From: Microbacterium yannicii PS01
GTDB lineage: Bacteria; Actinomycetota; Actinomycetes; Actinomycetales; Microbacteriaceae
Length of the DNA: 64,000 nucleotides
Reading direction: 5' to 3'
Assembly: GCF_000304335.1 (NCBI RefSeq)
Contig: NZ_CAJF01000021.1
Location: 1 to 64,000, forward strand
Shown here piece after piece: positions 29,122-37,109 of this stretch (within the stretch, counting starts at the first letter, position 1; every line of letters begins with the position of its first letter). The notes beneath the pieces were generated by a model, which did no database searches, was not told the origin of the DNA, and saw nothing but the letters and a program-made list of their open reading frames with translations. The position numbers and the translations under genes are program-made.

Positions 29122-31131
29122 TCACTCGCCCTCGGCGGGCGGAGCCTCCACCAGCGCGATGCCGGCGGTCCGCGGCTGCAGCGCCTGGTCCGGAGCGGCG
29201 TCCGCCCGGCGCTCGGGGTGATCGGCCGCGGGCTCGGACTCCTCGACCTCGAGGATGCGCGTCGTGGCCAGCTGCTGGGCGGCGAGCTCGGCGTACAGGC
29301 CGCCTTCCGCCAGAAGGGATCCGTGCGTCCCGGACTCGACGATGCGACCCGCCTCGACGACGTGGATCACGTCGGCGGCGATCACCGTCGACAGCCGATG
29401 TGCGATCGACAGCGTGGTGCGCCCGCGTGCGGCGGCGTCCAGCGCCTCCTGCACGACCCGCTCCGACACGGTGTCGAGGGCCGACGTGGCCTCGTCGAGC
29501 AGCAGGACGGGCGGATCCTTCAGCAGCACGCGGGCGATGGCGATGCGCTGCTTCTCGCCGCCCGACAGCCGGTAGCCGCGCTCGCCGACGACGGTGTCGT
29601 ACCCCTCCTCGAACCCTTCGATCACGTGGTGGATGTTCGCCGAGCGGCAGGCGGCTTCGAGCTCGGCATCCGTGGCCTCCGGCTTCGCGTACCGCAGGTT
29701 CTCGCGGATCGTGGCATGGAAGAGATAGGTCTCCTGCGAGACGATCCCCACGTGGTCGATGATCGACTCCTGGGTCAGCCGTCGCACATCCTCGCCGGCG
29801 AAGAGCACGGCGCCGTCGGATGCCTCGTAGAAGCGCGGCGTCAGGTAGAGCACCGTGGTCTTCCCGGCCCCGGAGGGTCCGACGAAGGCCACATGCTGAC
29901 CCGGCTCCGCTACGAACGAGACCCCGTCGAGGGTGGCTCGGGCGTCGGGAGCGGCATCCGGATAGCGGAAGACCACGTCGCGGAACTCGATTCGGCCGAG
30001 CGGACCCGGAGCCTGCTCGACCGACACCGCGTCGCGCGCGTCGCCGATCGCCGGCACGAGATCGAGGTACTCGAAGATGCGGGCGAACAGCGCGGCCGAG
30101 GTCTGCAGATCGAGCGACACGCGCATGAGGCCCATGAGCGGCATGAGCAGCCGGGCCTGCACCGTGGTGAACGCGACCACCGTGCCGGCGGTGATGGCGT
30201 CGGTGCCGCCGACGATGAAGTACCCCGAGACGAGGTAGATCACGGCCGGCACGCTCGACATCAGCACCTGGACGACGGCGAAGAAGCCCTGCCCGCTCAT
30301 CGCCCGCCGCACCTGCAGACGCACCTGGTTGCGGTTCTCGTCCGCGTAGCGGGCCGACTCGGTGCGCTGCCGGTTGAACGACTTCGACAGCAGGATCCCC
30401 GACACGCTGAGCGTCTCCTGCGTGATCGAGGTCAGCTCCGAGAGCGACTCCTGGGTCTCGCCGGCGATCCGTGCCCGCACCTGCCCCACCCGCCGCTGCA
30501 CGATGACGAGGATCGGCATCAGGATCACGGCGATGATCGTCAGCCGCCAGTCGATCAGGATCATCGCCACCAGTGACGCGACCACGGTCACGGTGTTGCC
30601 CAGGATGCTCGTGACGGTGTTCGTGAGCACGCCGGAGACTCCGCCGACGTCGTTCTGGAGCCGGGACTGGATGACGCCGGTCTTGGTCCGCGTGAAGAAG
30701 CCCAGCTCCATCGCCTGCAGGTGGTCGAACAGCGTCACCCGCAGGTCGCCGGTGACACGGTTGCCGACCGTCGAGGTGAGCCACGTCTGGAGGACGCCGA
30801 GCGCGGCCGACAGCAGGAACAACCCGATCATGAGCCCCACCAGGCGCCACAGCAAGGGGATGTCGGGCGAGGACCCGTCGACCGGGAAGAGTGCGTCGTC
30901 GAAGATGCGCTGAACGAGCAGCGGCGGGATCACCGCGATGCCGGCGCCGACGACCACGAGCACGCCGGTGATCGCGATCGACCATCGGTAGGGGCGGAAC
31001 AGCGCGACGACGCGGCGCCCGAGGTCCGGGATCTTCGGCGCCTCGGCGTTCAGCCGCCGCTGGGCCTCGTTGTCGACCGGACGAAAACCGGGGTGACCGC
31101 CGCCTCCGCCGCCTCCCCCGCGCATGCTCAT
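29122..31131 (-). CDS. ABC exporter, fused membrane and ATPase domains
   Basis: 669-residue half-transporter of the multidrug/lipid exporter type. A Gly-rich N-terminus precedes six transmembrane helices (about 50-340). The ATPase has Walker A GPSGAGKT (about 418), LSGGEKQR (about 522), Walker B LLLDEATSALD and the switch His in LSIAHRLSTV. It probably works as a homodimer. The ATG at 31131 is 7 nt from a TAGGCT -10 box (31139-31144, minus strand), a leaderless start. Divergent from the 75-residue gene at 31174 with interlocked promoters. Substrate unknown. Confidence 0.88.
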   Translation of the reverse strand: MSMRGGGGGGGGHPGFRPVDNEAQRRLNAEAPKIPDLGRRVVALFRPYRWSIAITGVLVVVGAGIAVIPPLLVQRIFDDALFPVDGSSPDIPLLWRLVGLMIGLFLLSAALGVLQTWLTSTVGNRVTGDLRVTLFDHLQAMELGFFTRTKTGVIQSRLQNDVGGVSGVLTNTVTSILGNTVTVVASLVAMILIDWRLTIIAVILMPILVIVQRRVGQVRARIAGETQESLSELTSITQETLSVSGILLSKSFNRQRTESARYADENRNQVRLQVRRAMSGQGFFAVVQVLMSSVPAVIYLVSGYFIVGGTDAITAGTVVAFTTVQARLLMPLMGLMRVSLDLQTSAALFARIFEYLDLVPAIGDARDAVSVEQAPGPLGRIEFRDVVFRYPDAAPDARATLDGVSFVAEPGQHVAFVGPSGAGKTTVLYLTPRFYEASDGAVLFAGEDVRRLTQESIIDHVGIVSQETYLFHATIRENLRYAKPEATDAELEAACRSANIHHVIEGFEEGYDTVVGERGYRLSGGEKQRIAIARVLLKDPPVLLLDEATSALDTVSERVVQEALDAAARGRTTLSIAHRLSTVIAADVIHVVEAGRIVESGTHGSLLAEGGLYAELAAQQLATTRILEVEESEPAADHPERRADAAPDQALQPRTAGIALVEAPPAEGE

Positions 31132-31138
31132 ATCCGCC

Positions 31139-31167
31139 AGCCTAACGACCGGCGCCGACGCTAGGCT
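31139..31167. promoter_or_regulatory. Overlapping divergent promoters
   Basis: Two TAGGCT -10 boxes face outward (minus strand 31139-31144, plus strand 31162-31167) and are separated by exactly 17 bp. Each -10 therefore occupies the -35 position of the other promoter, and each lies 6-7 nt from a start codon. Confidence 0.5.
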
Positions 31168-31173
31168 GACCGC

Positions 31174-31401
31174 ATGACCGCCACCTCCGACTCACCCGAA
31201 CATGTGACTCCGGCCCACGACGGCAGCGATCTCGCCGCCCTGCGCGAGGAGATCGACGCCCTTCAGGCGATCCCGCACGAGGAGCTCATGAACCCGCTGC
31301 CGAAGAACGTCGAGGATCGCGAGCCCGCACCGCACTCCACCGACGCCATCGGCTCGGAGAAGTGGGACGAGCCGGCCGATCAGGAGACCCTGGAGGACTG
31401 A
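31174..31401 (+). CDS. Small acidic uncharacterised protein
   Basis: 75 residues, hydrophilic and acidic, with one likely amphipathic helix (LAALREEIDALQAIPHEELM, about 21-40) and an otherwise disordered Pro/Glu/Asp-rich composition. No domain recognised. The gene is credible because TAGGCT lies 6 nt before the ATG (leaderless) and codon use is typical. It is transcribed divergently from the ABC exporter. Function unknown. Confidence 0.65.
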   Translation: MTATSDSPEHVTPAHDGSDLAALREEIDALQAIPHEELMNPLPKNVEDREPAPHSTDAIGSEKWDEPADQETLED

Positions 31402-31525
31402 CCCGGCCTTTTCACGCCGTGTTCCCCTGATTCGGGAATGCGACGTCGGACGGGGTGGTTATCGTGGAGGCTTGCCATCCTCGGGTGGCCCTTTGCTGTC
31501 CATCCGAGCCTCGAGGAGACGCCCT

Positions 31526-33055
31526 ATGGCCGCCATCGACACCACCCCCGGCACCGGCAGCATCCCCGCCGTCTCAGCGCGGAGTACGGGGTCTCCGCTC
31601 ACACTCGGGGCGAAAGAGAGCCGCGTCATCTGGCTGCTGCTCGCCGCCGCGTTCGTGGCCATCCTCAACGAGACCACGATGGGCGTCGCGATCCCCGACC
31701 TCATCGACGATCTCGGCATCACCGCGCTGGCGGCACAGTGGCTCACGACCGCGTTCATGCTGACGATGGCGGTCGTCATCCCGATCACGGGCTTCCTGCT
31801 GCGCCGATTCACCACGCGGACCATGTTCGTCGCCGCGATGGGCCTGTTCTCGACCGGCACGCTCATCGCCTTCCTCGCTCCAGGCTTCCCCGTTCTCCTC
31901 GTCGCGCGCGTCGTCCAGGCTTCCGGCACCGCGATCATGATGCCGCTGCTCATGACGACGATCATGACGGTCGTCCCCGCCGCGATCCGCGGCCGCATGA
32001 TGGGCCGTGTCAGCATCGTCATCTCGCTCGCCCCGGCGATCGGGCCGACCTTGGCCGGTGCGCTGCTGAACGCGTTCGAGTGGCGCTGGATCTTCGGCGT
32101 CGTACTGCCGATCGCCCTCGTCGCGCTCTTCGTCGGCGCCCGGTGGATCCACAACCTCGGCGAGACGACGCACGCTCCGATCGACATCCCCTCCGTGATC
32201 CTGTCGGCCCTCGGATTCGGTGGCCTGGTGTTCGGCCTGAGCCAGCTCGGTGCCGGCGGTCACGGCGGTGGCGCCGAAGCGGCTGCTGCCAGCGCGACCT
32301 CGACCACGACGCTGGTCGTCTCGCTCGCGATCGGCGTCGTCGCGCTGGGCCTGTTCGGGTGGCGTCAGGTGCGGCTGCAGCGCAACGACGATGCGCTGCT
32401 CGACCTGCGCGTGTTCCGATCGTCGAACTTCTCGCTGTCGATCGCCCAGATGGCGATCATGTCGATGGCGTTCTTCGGCGCCATCACCGTGGTGCCGCTG
32501 TACCTGCAGCGCGTGCTCGAGGTGGACCCGCTGCAGACCGGTCTCGTGGTGCTGCCCGGCGCGCTCGTGATGGGACTTCTCGGCCCGGTCATCGGCCGGA
32601 TCTACGACCGCTGGGGCACCACCGTGCTGCTGGTGCCGGGTGCCTTCATCACGAGCGGCACGCTGTGGTTCTTCACCACCTTCGGTTCCCAGACGCCGGT
32701 TCTCACGATCGCCATCGCGCAGACGGTCCTCTCGATCGGCCTCGCGCTGTCGTTCACGCCGCTGTTCACCGCGTCGCTCGGCTCGCTGCAGCCCAAGTTC
32801 TACTCGTACGGGTCGGCGATCGTCGGCACGATCCAGCAGGTCGCCGGCGCGGCAGGCATCGCGCTGATGTTCGGCGTCATGGCCGCGGCCTCGGCCACGG
32901 CCGCCGAATCCGGGGCGGACGCGATCGCCGCCGAGGCGGCGGGCACGCACGCGGCGTTCCTCATCGCAGCGATCCTGTCGCTGCCGCTGCTGGTCGGAGC
33001 CTTCCTCATCCGCAAGCCGGTCGACCAGCCGATGGGCGCGCCGATGGCGCACTGA
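31526..33055 (+). CDS. MFS drug exporter (DHA2, 14-helix type)
   Basis: 509-residue proton-driven efflux protein with about 14 hydrophobic segments. The segment LNETTMGVAIPDLIDDLGIT near the first helix and the R-x-V-Q-x-x-G-T motif C-like RVVQASGTAIMMPL are typical of the EmrB/QacA family. The ATG at 31526 has GAGGAGA 8 nt upstream. A hairpin terminator follows. Substrate cannot be read from sequence; drugs or small metabolites are likely. Confidence 0.88.
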   Translation: MAAIDTTPGTGSIPAVSARSTGSPLTLGAKESRVIWLLLAAAFVAILNETTMGVAIPDLIDDLGITALAAQWLTTAFMLTMAVVIPITGFLLRRFTTRTMFVAAMGLFSTGTLIAFLAPGFPVLLVARVVQASGTAIMMPLLMTTIMTVVPAAIRGRMMGRVSIVISLAPAIGPTLAGALLNAFEWRWIFGVVLPIALVALFVGARWIHNLGETTHAPIDIPSVILSALGFGGLVFGLSQLGAGGHGGGAEAAAASATSTTTLVVSLAIGVVALGLFGWRQVRLQRNDDALLDLRVFRSSNFSLSIAQMAIMSMAFFGAITVVPLYLQRVLEVDPLQTGLVVLPGALVMGLLGPVIGRIYDRWGTTVLLVPGAFITSGTLWFFTTFGSQTPVLTIAIAQTVLSIGLALSFTPLFTASLGSLQPKFYSYGSAIVGTIQQVAGAAGIALMFGVMAAASATAAESGADAIAAEAAGTHAAFLIAAILSLPLLVGAFLIRKPVDQPMGAPMAH

Positions 33056-33072
33056 CGTCGCCTCAGCTCATC

Positions 33073-33108
33073 GCTGATGCCCCATCCTGTTCAGGGTGGG
33101 GCATCAGC
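33073..33108. terminator. Bidirectional terminator after the MFS gene
   Basis: Sixteen-bp stem (33073-33088 with 33093-33108, GCTGATGCCCCATCCT) with one G-T pair and a 4-nt loop, between convergent genes. Confidence 0.8.
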
Positions 33109-33150
33109 ATGTCCGGATGCCGGGATCGAGAAGGTGATTCCGTGCGGATG

Positions 33151-33660
33151 TCAGTGGTGGATGACGGCCTTCAGCGCGACCAGCACGGCGCCGAAGCCGG
33201 CCGTGACGACGGCACTGAGCAGACGCGGAATCCAATGCGTGCTCCAGCGGGCGACGGCGATCCACCCGAGGACGCCGAGGATGACCGTGTCGACGATCAG
33301 CGCCGTCCAGATGGACGTCGTGTCGTCGATCACCTCGGTGGTGCCCAGCAGGAGGATGACCAGCGGCGGGACGGCTGCCACCAGCATCCCTGCGAAATGC
33401 CGCGCGGATGCGCCGATGCTCGCTCGCAGCCCCGCGTGCCCGTCGGTCATCGCCAGACGCGCCAGCACTCCCGCATAGACGTGGGCGAGGTAGAAGACGA
33501 TGACGGTGACGACGACGGTCACCAGGGCGTTGATGGATGTTCCGACGATCGAGCCGCTGACGACGATCATCCCCGAGACGAGGATGAGGCCGTAGACGGC
33601 TTCCTCGGTCATGAGGATCCGCGCCACCGAGGGCGAGGCGATCGGCTGGCCGTCGCTCAT
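33151..33660 (-). CDS. Uncharacterised membrane protein beside a Cys-rich peptide gene
   Basis: 169 residues with about five hydrophobic segments (roughly 15-35, 37-60, 90-110, 118-140, 147-165). Between helices 2 and 3 is a short polar loop with HVYAGVLARLAMTDGHAG. No known catalytic motif. The ATG at 33660 lacks a clear Shine-Dalgarno; an in-frame TTG at 33702 would overlap the preceding peptide gene by 8 nt and is an alternative. It follows the 40-residue peptide gene by 34 nt on the same strand, so the two may be cotranscribed. Confidence 0.6.
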   Translation of the reverse strand: MSDGQPIASPSVARILMTEEAVYGLILVSGMIVVSGSIVGTSINALVTVVVTVIVFYLAHVYAGVLARLAMTDGHAGLRASIGASARHFAGMLVAAVPPLVILLLGTTEVIDDTTSIWTALIVDTVILGVLGWIAVARWSTHWIPRLLSAVVTAGFGAVLVALKAVIHH

Positions 33661-33694
33661 GAGAGGATCGACGGCCCGGTGACGCGGCGACTCG

Positions 33695-33817
33695 TCAGTC
33701 AACGCCGCAGCTGGAGCCGCCGCAGCAGGATCCCGCCGACTCGACCACCGTGAGGAGGTTCTTCTCGTCCGAGACGGGCTGAAGGGCGGCGGGGGTCGGA
33801 AGCTGCTGCGTCGTCAT
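33695..33817 (-). CDS. 40-residue peptide with Cys-rich C-terminus
   Basis: A tiny gene: polar/Pro-rich start (MTTQQLPTPAALQPVSDEK), a short hydrophobic helix-like stretch NLLTVVESAG, then SCCGGSSCGVD. The CC-x4-C end could bind metal, take thiol modifications, or be the core of a processed peptide; none of these is shown. Evidence that it is a gene: a TAGCAT -10 box (33825-33830) 7 nt before the ATG, as in other leaderless genes here, and close linkage to the membrane protein downstream. Not recognised from any family with certainty. Confidence 0.55.
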   Translation of the reverse strand: MTTQQLPTPAALQPVSDEKNLLTVVESAGSCCGGSSCGVD

Positions 33818-33864
33818 GCTGACCATGCTACGCGCGGACGCGGCTGCGGGCGTCGACCGCAGCC

Positions 33865-34713
33865 TCAGAGCGCTTCTCCGTCGGTCTGGCAGGTCGGGCA
33901 GTACTGCGCAGAAGCTCCCGAGAAGGTGACGTCGCGGATCGTGCCACCGCATACGGGGCAGGCCTCGCCGGCTCGCCCGTGCACGCGCATCGCCGCCACC
34001 TTGGCCGCCTTGAGCTCATCGATCGGGACGCCCTGGCAGGCGGCGATCGCATCCCGCACGGTCGACACCGTCGCGTCGTAGAGTCGTGCTCGCTCATCCT
34101 CTGTCAGAGTCGCGGCATGCGCGACCGGCGAGATCCGGGCGAGATGCAGGATCTCGTCCGAGTACGCGTTGCCGATGCCCGCGATCGACTCCTGCTCCTG
34201 CAGGATCGCCTTGATCTGCTTGCGCCGACCCCCGACCGCGGCCTCGAACACGTCCCGCGTGAACGATGGGTCAGCGGGGTCGGGCCCGAGCCTCGCGATC
34301 GCGGGCACCTCACGCGCGTCGTCGACCACGAAGAGTCCCAGCGAGACCCAGGTTCCGGCGTCGGTCACCGCCATCGTCGCGTCGCCCGACAACTCGAATT
34401 CCGCAAGCGCCGGCGGCTGCTCGGGATTCGACTCGACCGCCGCATCGCCCGCGTCCGTGCCGATCGCCGCATCCCACCGCATCCAGCCGTGACGGCCGAG
34501 TGAGACGACGAGGCTGCGGCCGTCGAGAGTCAGCTCGATGTGCTTGCCGTGACGTCTGGCGCCGGTGAACGACGCTCCCACAAGCGAGGACGGCGGTGCG
34601 GCGCGGGTCTTGATCACGCGGAACTCGAGGACGTCGACGCTCCGGGCCTCCCGCCCGGACACCTCTCCGTCGAGGAACCGGGCGAGAGCTTCGACCTCGG
34701 GGGACTCTGGCAT
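33865..34713 (-). CDS. Fpg/Nei-family DNA glycosylase
   Basis: 282-residue base-excision repair enzyme of the formamidopyrimidine-DNA glycosylase family, removing oxidised bases and nicking the abasic site. The N-terminal proline nucleophile (Pro2 after Met removal) and Glu3 are present in MPESPEVEAL. The helix-two-turn-helix region (EQESIAGIGNAYSDEILHLA, about 172-190) and the C-terminal zinc finger (Cys252, 255, 272, 275) are complete. MPES-type Fpg-like proteins in actinobacteria may differ in substrate from true MutM. Confidence 0.88.
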   Translation of the reverse strand: MPESPEVEALARFLDGEVSGREARSVDVLEFRVIKTRAAPPSSLVGASFTGARRHGKHIELTLDGRSLVVSLGRHGWMRWDAAIGTDAGDAAVESNPEQPPALAEFELSGDATMAVTDAGTWVSLGLFVVDDAREVPAIARLGPDPADPSFTRDVFEAAVGGRRKQIKAILQEQESIAGIGNAYSDEILHLARISPVAHAATLTEDERARLYDATVSTVRDAIAACQGVPIDELKAAKVAAMRVHGRAGEACPVCGGTIRDVTFSGASAQYCPTCQTDGEAL

Positions 34714-34758
34714 GCGGCCATCATTCCACCCGGCGGGGACAGGCCGACAGAGCGAGGG

Positions 34759-35049
34759 TCAGGCGTGGGCGGGCGGGCGGTGCGGGATCGGCTCGGGCTT
34801 GAATGCGCCGCCGGTTCGGGAGCGCTTCAGCATGCGGGAGGCGGCACGGAACACGGTTTCGAGCGACGGATAGCGGGCGGTTCCGAAGCCGATCGAAACC
34901 CAGACCACTTCGTACATCCCGGAGTCGAGCAGCTCGACGTAGGCGATGAGGCTGGCGGCGTCGGTGCGCGCGACGCTGCGGTCGCAGAGGCGCCACGATT
35001 TGTCTGCCAGTGGTATGAGGGCGAGTCGGTTGCTGTCGGTGCGGTACAT
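34759..35049 (-). CDS. Small uncharacterised protein
   Basis: 96 residues beginning MYRTDSNRLALIPLADKSWR, with alternating beta-like segments (SLIAYVELLDSGMYEVVWVSIG) and a basic C-terminus (RAASRMLKRSRTGG). No domain recognised. The ATG at 35047-35049 has AGGAGG about 5 nt upstream. It is 20 nt downstream of the 60-residue gene and both have strong ribosome sites, so they form a small operon. The Tyr/Trp-rich compact fold suggests a soluble protein, nothing more. Confidence 0.65.
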   Translation of the reverse strand: MYRTDSNRLALIPLADKSWRLCDRSVARTDAASLIAYVELLDSGMYEVVWVSIGFGTARYPSLETVFRAASRMLKRSRTGGAFKPEPIPHRPPAHA

Positions 35050-35069
35050 GTCTGCCTCCTGTGCAGGGG

Positions 35070-35252
35070 TCACTCGTGCCGGTCGGCGGGCATCGGCAGG
35101 GCGCGTTCGAAACGGCGGCGGTCAGCCGTCTTCTTCGCACCCGGGTGGCCGTCGTGCTCGTCGGTTCCTCGGCGGGGGTCGGGGGTGCGCGATGCGTCGT
35201 CGCCGTGATCGGTCGGCGCGACGGTGTGTCGTCCCGATCCGGTGGCACTCAT
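35070..35252 (-). CDS. Small hydrophilic basic/acidic protein
   Basis: 60 residues, very rich in Asp, His, Arg, Gly and Pro (for example TPDPRRGTDEHDGHPGAKK), predicted disordered. A strong GAGGAGG Shine-Dalgarno 8-9 nt before the ATG and a promoter-like TTGACA/TAGTCC pair (about 35400 to 35377, minus strand) support expression. Function unknown; possibly a stress-linked disordered protein, judged only from composition. Confidence 0.5.
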   Translation of the reverse strand: MSATGSGRHTVAPTDHGDDASRTPDPRRGTDEHDGHPGAKKTADRRRFERALPMPADRHE

Positions 35253-35301
35253 CGAACGAACCTCCTCTGTCGAGGATGGCCTACTGACGGATCGGGGCCG
35301 C

Positions 35302-35408
35302 GGGGGTTGACACCCTGCAGATCCGCAGTTACGCGGGTCCGTGTGGGCCCGGCGTCGAGGCCGGTCCTGCGTCAGGACTACGCCCGCCATCGCACAGTGT
35401 CAACCCCC
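35302..35408. repeat. Twelve-bp inverted repeat flanking a divergent promoter region
   Basis: GGGGGTTGACAC at 35302-35313 and its exact complement at 35397-35408. Each copy contains TTGACA pointing inward. From the minus-strand copy a TAGTCC lies 17 bp downstream. The repeat sits between the small two-gene operon and the CBS gene. Confidence 0.5.
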
Positions 35409-35477
35409 TGCGCGGCGTGCGCAGCGCCTCCTTAGCGTCGGGAGCGCAACCACGGAACCTCACGGAAGGAGCGACCC

Positions 35478-35894
35478 ATGACCGTCGCGAGGGAGATCAT
35501 GACACCCGACCCGCAGTGCGTCGGCGAGAACGAGACGCTGGTGGACGCCGCCAGGATGATGGCATCGCTGGATGTCGGCGCGCTGCCGATCTGCGGGGAG
35601 GACAAGCGGCTGAAGGGCATGATCACCGACCGAGACATCGTCGTGAAGTGCCTGGCGCAGGGCGGCGACCCGTCGACGACGACGGCGGGATCCCTCGGCC
35701 AGGGCAAGCCCGTCACGATCGGTGCCGACGACAGTGCCGAAGAAGCCCTCGAGACGATGAAGCGCCATCAGGTGCGTCGCCTTCCCGTCATCGACGGCCA
35801 CGATCTCGTCGGCATCATCAGCCAAGCCGACGTGGCGCTCTCCCTGACCGAAGCCGAGACCGGGCGGACCGTCGCCGAGATCTCTGAGGAGTGA
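35478..35894 (+). CDS. CBS-domain pair protein
   Basis: 138 residues made of two CBS domains (about 8-62 and 75-130) with the usual AREIMTPDPQCV start and ALPICGEDKRLKGMITDRDIV and RRLPVIDGHDLVGIISQADV repeats. CBS pairs bind adenosyl nucleotides and sense energy state; stand-alone forms in actinobacteria are often stress-induced. The ATG follows GGAAGGAG by 7 nt. Effector and target unknown. Confidence 0.85.
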   Translation: MTVAREIMTPDPQCVGENETLVDAARMMASLDVGALPICGEDKRLKGMITDRDIVVKCLAQGGDPSTTTAGSLGQGKPVTIGADDSAEEALETMKRHQVRRLPVIDGHDLVGIISQADVALSLTEAETGRTVAEISEE

Positions 35895-35938
35895 GCGACG
35901 AGCCCACTCCCGCCGGGTGACTGGCGGGTCGCCCCCGC

Positions 35939-35967
35939 GCGGCGCCGGCTCTGGAAACCGGCGCCGC
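35939..35967. terminator. Terminator between the CBS gene and the flavin oxidoreductase
   Basis: Ten-bp perfect GC-rich stem (35939-35948 with 35958-35967, GCGGCGCCGG) with a 9-nt loop between convergent genes. Confidence 0.65.
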
Positions 35968-35969
35968 AC

Positions 35970-36950
35970 TCACCTCCGGTCGTCGACCCGCTTTCTGATG
36001 CCGTCGAGCAGGCCGTTCCTCGCTCGGGCCAGGAAGGTGCTCTGGTCCTTCCCGATGTGATGCAGGAAGATCTCGTCGGCGCCGGTCACCGACGCGAGTT
36101 CGGCGAGACGTTCGGCCGCGTCGTCGTCGTCCGTCACGATCATCGCGCCGCGCTCGAGGGCCGCACGGTCGGAGGTGTCCGCCAGCCGGTCGAACTCCTC
36201 CGGCTGCTCCACCTCCCACATCACGTCGGCGGGAGCGGTGGCGTGTCGCCACTGGTCCTTCACGATCTCCAGGGCCTCGTTCTCGGTCTCTGCGACGCAG
36301 ACGTGAACCTGCACCGCGCAGGGGCCGGTGCCCCCGGCATCCCGGTACGCATCCAGCACGCCGCGGACGGTCTGCGGATCGTGCCCCACCGTGATCAGTC
36401 CCTGCGCCCAATCCGCAGCCCAGGCGGCGGTCGGCGCCGAGGCGGCGGCCGCGCGGAACGGGGGCGGGTTCTGCGGCAGGCTCCACAATCGCGCGTCGTG
36501 GACGCGGAAGTGGCCGTCGTGGTCGACCCGCTCCCCTGCGATCAGCCGGCGCATGACCGCGACCGCCTGCAGGAGGCGTTCCATGCGCTCTTCCTTCGGC
36601 GGCCACGGATCGCCGGTGACATGCTCGTTGAGCGCCTCGCCGCTGCCGAGCGCGGGCCAGAAGCGGTCCGGGAACATCTCGCCGAGCGTCGCGATCGCCT
36701 GCGCGGCGATCACCGGATGGTAGCGCTGCCCGGGAGCGGTCACGGTGCCGAACGGGAACGACGTGGTCGCAAGCGCCGCACCCAGCCAGCTCCAGGAGTA
36801 TCCGGACTCGCCCTGGGCCATCCCCCACGGTGCGAGGTGGTCCGAGCACATGGCGGCGTCGAAGCCGGACCGCTCCGCCTCCTGCACATCTGCCAGAAGC
36901 TGGGAGGGCGGGAGCTGCTCGTGCGAAGCATGGAAGCCGAGGATCACCAT
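35970..36950 (-). CDS. Luciferase-like flavin-dependent oxidoreductase
   Basis: 326-residue LLM-family TIM-barrel oxidoreductase. ILGFHASHEQLPPSQLL at the N-terminus, SDHLAPWG, and GSGEALNEHVTGDPWPP resemble the subgroup described as probable non-F420 flavinoid oxidoreductases (TIGR03885 type), so FMN or FAD is more likely than F420. Substrate unknown. The ATG at 36950 is 6 nt from CAGGCT, a weak leaderless-type -10. Divergent from the GAF-ANTAR pair. Confidence 0.8.
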   Translation of the reverse strand: MVILGFHASHEQLPPSQLLADVQEAERSGFDAAMCSDHLAPWGMAQGESGYSWSWLGAALATTSFPFGTVTAPGQRYHPVIAAQAIATLGEMFPDRFWPALGSGEALNEHVTGDPWPPKEERMERLLQAVAVMRRLIAGERVDHDGHFRVHDARLWSLPQNPPPFRAAAASAPTAAWAADWAQGLITVGHDPQTVRGVLDAYRDAGGTGPCAVQVHVCVAETENEALEIVKDQWRHATAPADVMWEVEQPEEFDRLADTSDRAALERGAMIVTDDDDAAERLAELASVTGADEIFLHHIGKDQSTFLARARNGLLDGIRKRVDDRR

Positions 36951-37109
36951 GATCCCAGCCTGCGGACAATGGGCCGGTTCTCACACCGCGTTGCTCAGGC
37001 CGCCCGATCGTGGTACTCGGACACCGAGCTGTTCCCGATTACCCGCGCGCCGCGGCACTTCTCCGGCGCGGTCCGGTGATGTTCGGAGTAGCGTGGAGCA
37101 CGATCTGCC

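Noticed and set aside
31105..31128. Short CCGCC/CCTCC repeat near the ABC exporter start
   Set aside because: Encodes the Gly-rich N-terminus of the exporter; low-complexity coding, no sign of a mobile or CRISPR element.
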